Below, one piece after another: positions 60,808 through 64,000 of a stretch of 64,000 nt of DNA (position 1 is its first letter; every line of letters starts with the position of its first letter). Location of the stretch: contig NZ_JBGCCT010000026.1 of assembly GCF_041260665.1 (NCBI RefSeq), forward strand, positions 103,365-167,364, in the 5' to 3' direction. Position numbers and translations under genes: made by a program. The DNA comes from Catenulispora sp. GP43 (GTDB lineage Bacteria; Actinomycetota; Actinomycetes; Streptomycetales; Catenulisporaceae). The notes under the pieces are model-generated. The model had not been told where the DNA came from, made no database searches, and saw only the letters and a program-made list of their open reading frames with translations.

Positions 60808-61911
60808 TTGAAGCAGCGTGCGAACAAGGGTGCGGCCGCCGCCGCGGTGTGCGTGGCCCTGCTGGCCATGGCCGGCTGCGGGTCGTCGAAGCCGAAGTCG
60901 GACTCCGCACCGGCCGCGTCGTCCTCGGCGGCGGGCGGGCAGGCGAGTCCGGCGAGCCCGAACGCCGCCACGCCGCAGGTCTCCGACCAGCTGCAGTCGG
61001 ACTACGAGATGATGGTCGCCAACGTCCTGCCCTCGGTGGTGCAGATCAGCACCGACAGCGGCCTGGGCTCCGGCGTGGTCTACGACACCAAGGGCGACAT
61101 CCTCACCAACGCGCACGTGGTCGGGCAGGCCACCAGCTTCAAGGTCACCCAGCCCACCGGCGGCCAGCCGCTGACCGCCTCGCTGGTCGGCAGCTTCCCC
61201 ACCGGCGACCTGGCGGTGATCCGGGTCAGCGGCGGCGCCGGCGGGCTCAAGCCGGCGAAGTTCGGCGACTCCACCAAGCTCAAGGTCGGGCAGATCGTGC
61301 TGGCGATGGGCAGCCCGCTGGGCCTGACCGGCACCGTGACCGAGGGCATCGTCTCGGCGCTGGGCCGGACCGTGACCTCCAACGACGCCAACGGCGCCGC
61401 GATCACCGTGGGCGACGCCATCCAGACCTCCGCGGCGATCAACAACGGCAACAGCGGCGGCGCGCTGGTGGACCTGTCCAGCGAGGTGGTCGGCATCCCG
61501 TCGGCCGCGGCCCTGAACCCCGAGCTCGGCAACAGCGCCGCGCCCGGCATCGGCTTCGCGATCCCGACCGCGACCGCGACCCGGATCGCCGACCAGCTGA
61601 TCGCCTCGGGCAAGGTCACCGACTCCGGCCGCGCCGCGCTCGGGGTGAAGGTGCAGGGCGTGGTGGACAACAACGGGACCCCGGCCGGCGTCGGCATCGC
61701 CCAGGTGGAGGCGAACAGCGCCGCCGGGGCGGCCGGGCTGAAGGTCGGCGACGTGATCACCGCGGTGAACGGCACGCCGACGCCGGACCCGACGACGCTG
61801 TCCCAGGTGCTGGTGACGCTCAAGCCCGGACAGCAGGTCAAGGTGGACTACACGTCCCCGGACGGATCGAAGCACACGGCGACGGTCACGCTCGGGACGC
61901 TGAACGGGTGA
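60808..61911 (+). CDS. HtrA/DegP-type serine protease lipoprotein with PDZ domain
   Basis: A 367-residue exported protease. TTG 60808 is chosen because GAGG lies six bases upstream and it yields a lipoprotein signal (AVCVALLAMAGC, Cys24). Trypsin-like domain: TNAHVVG (His), TGDLAVIRV (Asp), NNGNSGGALVD (Ser); C-terminal PDZ with GVGIAQVEANSAAGAAGLKVGDVIT. It degrades misfolded exported proteins or acts in envelope stress. GTG 60775 is an alternative start. Confidence 0.88.
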   Translation: MKQRANKGAAAAAVCVALLAMAGCGSSKPKSDSAPAASSSAAGGQASPASPNAATPQVSDQLQSDYEMMVANVLPSVVQISTDSGLGSGVVYDTKGDILTNAHVVGQATSFKVTQPTGGQPLTASLVGSFPTGDLAVIRVSGGAGGLKPAKFGDSTKLKVGQIVLAMGSPLGLTGTVTEGIVSALGRTVTSNDANGAAITVGDAIQTSAAINNGNSGGALVDLSSEVVGIPSAAALNPELGNSAAPGIGFAIPTATATRIADQLIASGKVTDSGRAALGVKVQGVVDNNGTPAGVGIAQVEANSAAGAAGLKVGDVITAVNGTPTPDPTTLSQVLVTLKPGQQVKVDYTSPDGSKHTATVTLGTLNG

Positions 61912-61924
61912 GCGGACGGACCGC

Positions 61925-62308
61925 TCAGACAGTCCACGGCGGGACGATGCCGTCGCCCTCGCGCGGCAGCGTCCACGCCCGTCCCCCGGCCGGCGCGGTC
62001 ACGATCGCGCTGAACCCGGCAACCGGGTCCGGGGTGACCCGGCGCTCGGCGTCGGCCGGCACCACGATGGTGTCGCCGGCGCGCAGCGCGTGCTTGTCCC
62101 CGGCCAGTTCCACGTCCGCGGCGCCGGCGGTGAAGAGCCAGATCTGCTCGACGTCGATGACGTGCAGCGGCCCGGCCGGCGCCCCGGCCTCGACGTCCAC
62201 GCGCCAGATCGGCCGCTCGGCGGCACCGAGCGTGGGCGAGGCGAGGGTGGTCATGGTGCCGGCCGGGGTCTGGCTGCGGCGGGTCTCGGAGGTGCGGATG
62301 ACGGACAT
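61925..62308 (-). CDS. cupin-domain protein
   Basis: A 127-residue single-domain cupin. Motif residues include VIDVEQIWLFTAGAADVEL, KHALRAGDTIVVPADAERR. Metal-binding is uncertain: the first motif contains EQ rather than the usual HxH. Start has GAGGAG six bases upstream. Divergent from the MarR gene; probably the regulated gene. Confidence 0.75.
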   Translation of the reverse strand: MSVIRTSETRRSQTPAGTMTTLASPTLGAAERPIWRVDVEAGAPAGPLHVIDVEQIWLFTAGAADVELAGDKHALRAGDTIVVPADAERRVTPDPVAGFSAIVTAPAGGRAWTLPREGDGIVPPWTV

Positions 62309-62327
62309 GGAGGGCTCCTCGGTCTAC

Positions 62328-62372
62328 AATCGACAACGGCGTTGTCCTAACTAGACAATAAGGTTGTCGATT
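62328..62372. promoter_or_regulatory. 45-bp composite MarR operator
   Basis: Two palindromes, GACAAC-N3-GTTGTC (62332-62346) and GACAAT-N3-GTTGTC (62354-62368), 22 bp centre-to-centre, are framed by perfect outer arms AATCGACAAC (62328-62337) and GTTGTCGATT (62363-62372). It fills the space between the divergent cupin and MarR genes. Confidence 0.7.
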
Positions 62373-62843
62373 GTGTCAAGAGCGCTCCCGCCGCCAGGCT
62401 CTGACCTGCCGTTGCTCATGCTGCTCGGCTTCCGGGCCCTGATCGACGACGTGCACACCGAGCTCGCCGAGGCCGGCCACCCGGGCTTCCGGCCGCTGCA
62501 CGGCGTCACGTTCAAGGCCATCGGCGAGGGCGTCACCGCCTCCGAGCTCGGCCGGCGCCTCGGCGTGTCCAAGCAGGCGGCGGGCAAGACCATCGAAGGA
62601 CTCGAACGCGAGGGGTACGTGGAGCGGGTCGCCGACCCCGCGGACGCCCGCAGCAAGATCATCCGACTCACCCCGCGCGGCACGGAGGTGCAGCAGCGCG
62701 CGTTCGAGGCGATGGCCGGCCTGCGCGCACGCTGGGCCGAGCGGCTCGGCGAGGAGCGGATGACCGCGATGGAGGAGGCGCTGCGGGAGATGACGGCCGA
62801 CCGGGAGATGAAGTTCGACATCCCAGGGTGGTTCAACGGTTAG
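62373..62843 (+). CDS. MarR-family regulator
   Basis: A 156-residue MarR protein with winged helix GEGVTASELGRRLGVSKQAA and LEREGYVERVADPADARSKI. GTG 62373 is preferred because AAGG stands nine bases upstream; TTG 62364 would lie inside the operator. Divergent from the cupin gene. Probably autorepressed through the adjacent composite palindrome; ligand unknown. Confidence 0.87.
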   Translation: MSRALPPPGSDLPLLMLLGFRALIDDVHTELAEAGHPGFRPLHGVTFKAIGEGVTASELGRRLGVSKQAAGKTIEGLEREGYVERVADPADARSKIIRLTPRGTEVQQRAFEAMAGLRARWAERLGEERMTAMEEALREMTADREMKFDIPGWFNG

Positions 62844-62938
62844 CCCGGGCGCGCCGATCATCGGTCTTATGCCGCCCTCGGCCGAGCGGGGCCGTGTCGG
62901 TACCGGCAGCGCGGTGGGCGAGCGACTCGACTGTGATC

Positions 62939-63166
62939 ATGAGACATCGCCCGCTGACCGCCCTGACCCTCGCCGCAGTGATCGTGACGGCCGCACCCGC
63001 CGAGGCGTTCGCGGCAGCGGGACGTCCGGCACTGCCCGCGGCGGTGATCGAACCGGAGAAGCAGGCCGCAGATTCGGTCGGGCTGCTGGCCGGCGGCATG
63101 GTGGTCGCGGCGAGCGCCGCTTTCGCGGGGATGGCGATGGTGCGGGGGAAGAAGGCGCGGCGGTGA
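62939..63166 (+). CDS. small membrane protein
   Basis: A 75-residue protein: signal-like N-terminus (TALTLAAVIVTAAPAEAFA), short middle, C-terminal membrane segment (LLAGGMVVAASAAFAGMAMV) and basic RGKKARR tail. No LPxTG sortase motif. Predicted small cell-envelope protein of unknown role. Confidence 0.6.
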   Translation: MRHRPLTALTLAAVIVTAAPAEAFAAAGRPALPAAVIEPEKQAADSVGLLAGGMVVAASAAFAGMAMVRGKKARR

Positions 63167-63288
63167 GGTGCCCGGGCTGATCGGCCGGTTGGCAGGCCTG
63201 CGAGTCATGGCCGGGCTGGGCTGAGCAGGGCGCGAAAGCTGCGCCATCTGAGCTGATCGGCCGCTTCAGATGGCTGGCCGGCTGCCGA

Positions 63289-63852
63289 CTACCCGACCGG
63301 CCCCACATAGAACCGCACCCTGGCCGGAAGCCCGTCGGCGGCGATCCACCCGCCGTCACCGCTCCCCGCCAGCCGCCATCCGGCCCGCTCGTACAGCGCG
63401 ATCGCGCCGGCGGCCGCCGCGTCCACTTCGAGCACCGCCTGGAGCCCCTCGTCTCTCGCCGCCCGGGCTGCCCGGTCGAGCAGGTCCGTGGCCAGGCCGC
63501 CGCGGCGCGCGTCCACCGCCACGAACAGGCGCGCGACCAGGGCGAGCTTGGCCGCCGGGAGGGCGAGCGCCTCGGCGATGGCGGCGCCGGCCCGGGTGAG
63601 TGCCACGTGGCCGAGGACCCGGTCGGTGTCGGTGTCGGTGTCGCCCGCGGTCGCGATCCAGCAGCCGATCATGTCCCGCGGCGTCAGCCAGCCCTGGGGG
63701 TCGGCCGGCCAGCGGACCGGGTAGCCGTCGGTTTCGTGGACGCCGCGCAATGCCTCGGCGCAGGCCGGCAGGTCGGTGGGGCGGCGGGGGCGGATCACTC
63801 GTTCGGGCACGGCGTCCAAGGATAGGCGCGGCGCGGCTTCGGTCGTTGTCAT
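63289..63852 (-). CDS. GNAT-family N-acetyltransferase
   Basis: A 187-residue GNAT protein. Core strand VARLFVAVDARRGGLATDLL with acetyl-CoA-binding RRGGLATDLL (R/QxxGxG/A-type) and C-terminal AIALYERAGWRLAG. Acceptor unknown. ATG 63852; GTG starts further in are possible. Beyond it the sequence becomes unreliable. Confidence 0.82.
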   Translation of the reverse strand: MTTTEAAPRLSLDAVPERVIRPRRPTDLPACAEALRGVHETDGYPVRWPADPQGWLTPRDMIGCWIATAGDTDTDTDRVLGHVALTRAGAAIAEALALPAAKLALVARLFVAVDARRGGLATDLLDRAARAARDEGLQAVLEVDAAAAGAIALYERAGWRLAGSGDGGWIAADGLPARVRFYVGPVG

Positions 63853-63868
63853 GGTGATGTGCGTGGTC

Positions 63869-64000
63869 GGGGGGGGGGGCCCCGCCGGGGGGGGGGGGGG
63901 GCCCCCCCCCCCCCCCCGGGGCCCCCCCCCCCCCCCCCAAACAAAAAAAGACCCAAAAAAAAGGGAAAAAAAACCCCCCCCCCCCCGAAACCAAACCCCC
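63869..64000. other. homopolymer artefact at contig end
   Basis: Long runs of G, C and A with almost no mixed sequence, unlike any actinobacterial coding or non-coding DNA. It is most likely low-quality read ends or assembly padding; no gene is called here. Confidence 0.85.

Noticed and set aside
63244..63273. Hairpin CCATCTGA/TCAGATGG
   Set aside because: 8-bp stem with a 14-base loop, 78 bases past the nearest stop and of modest stability; not called as a terminator.
1..64000. tRNA, rRNA, CRISPR arrays, insertion sequences, phage genes, riboswitches
   Set aside because: I looked for regular spacer arrays, transposase motifs, cloverleaf-like stretches and long leader structures and found none that held up.

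Overview
This is a very high-GC actinobacterial chromosome segment, of the kind seen in soil mycelial genera such as Streptomyces or Catenulispora. The evidence is the strong G/C bias at third codon positions, GTG and TTG starts, a WhiB protein, an AfsR/SARP-type regulator, a large LuxR-type ATPase regulator, many TetR repressors and several secreted multi-domain glycan-degrading enzymes. No rRNA, tRNA, CRISPR array, transposase or phage gene was seen. The last ~130 bases (63869-64000) are homopolymer noise typical of a contig end.

Layout. (1) 1-8830: a tightly coupled leftward operon (small unknown protein, NuoF-like flavoprotein, three-Cys ferredoxin, ADP-forming acyl-CoA synthetase, two acyl-CoA dehydrogenases, 3-hydroxyacyl-CoA dehydrogenase) diverges from a Rieske oxygenase-TetR pair. 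Two palindromes and a promoter lie between them. This looks like one catabolic unit: a Rieske oxygenase fed by an unusual NADH/NuoF/ferredoxin chain plus CoA activation and beta-oxidation. (2) 9042-15869: a polyamine uptake and breakdown operon (PotDBCA, flavin amine oxidase, aminobutyraldehyde-type dehydrogenase). (3) 15999-28725: GT2 glycosyltransferase, NTF2-like protein, PLP lyase, AfsR-like regulator, three small oxidative-stress-type genes, LuxR-family regulator, and a TetR/MFS efflux pair with twin operators. (4) 28742-34426: adhesin-like DUF4097 protein, then two divergent secreted glycosidases: GH54 arabinofuranosidase with six beta-trefoil repeats, and a GH55-like beta-1,3-glucanase with CBM6 and ricin-type modules. 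(5) 34586-41626: quinone oxidoreductase, EfeO and EfeB (iron/haem), secreted phosphoesterase, S41 protease. (6) 41684-51927: WhiB-hydrolase pair, monooxygenase remnant, HxlR pair, PL7 alginate lyase, oxidoreductases, and two TetR-controlled divergent pairs with very clear operators. (7) 52011-57846: a probable chitosan-degrading operon, GH2 exo-beta-glucosaminidase followed by a GH8 enzyme, sharing nearly identical C-terminal modules and preceded by two related palindromes. (8) 58162-63852: lipoprotein, HTH protein, ECF sigma factor with partner, HtrA-type lipoprotein protease, cupin/MarR pair, small membrane protein, GNAT acetyltransferase.

Common themes are extracellular polysaccharide turnover (arabinan, beta-1,3-glucan, alginate, chitosan) and single-target repressors (TetR, MarR, HxlR) paired divergently with one enzyme gene and visible operator palindromes. 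The most unusual pieces are the Rieske/NuoF-like redox unit, the chitosan operon with its duplicated modules and operator pair, and the GH54 enzyme whose usual CBM42 is replaced by six short trefoil repeats. Functions come from reading motifs by eye; no database search was run.
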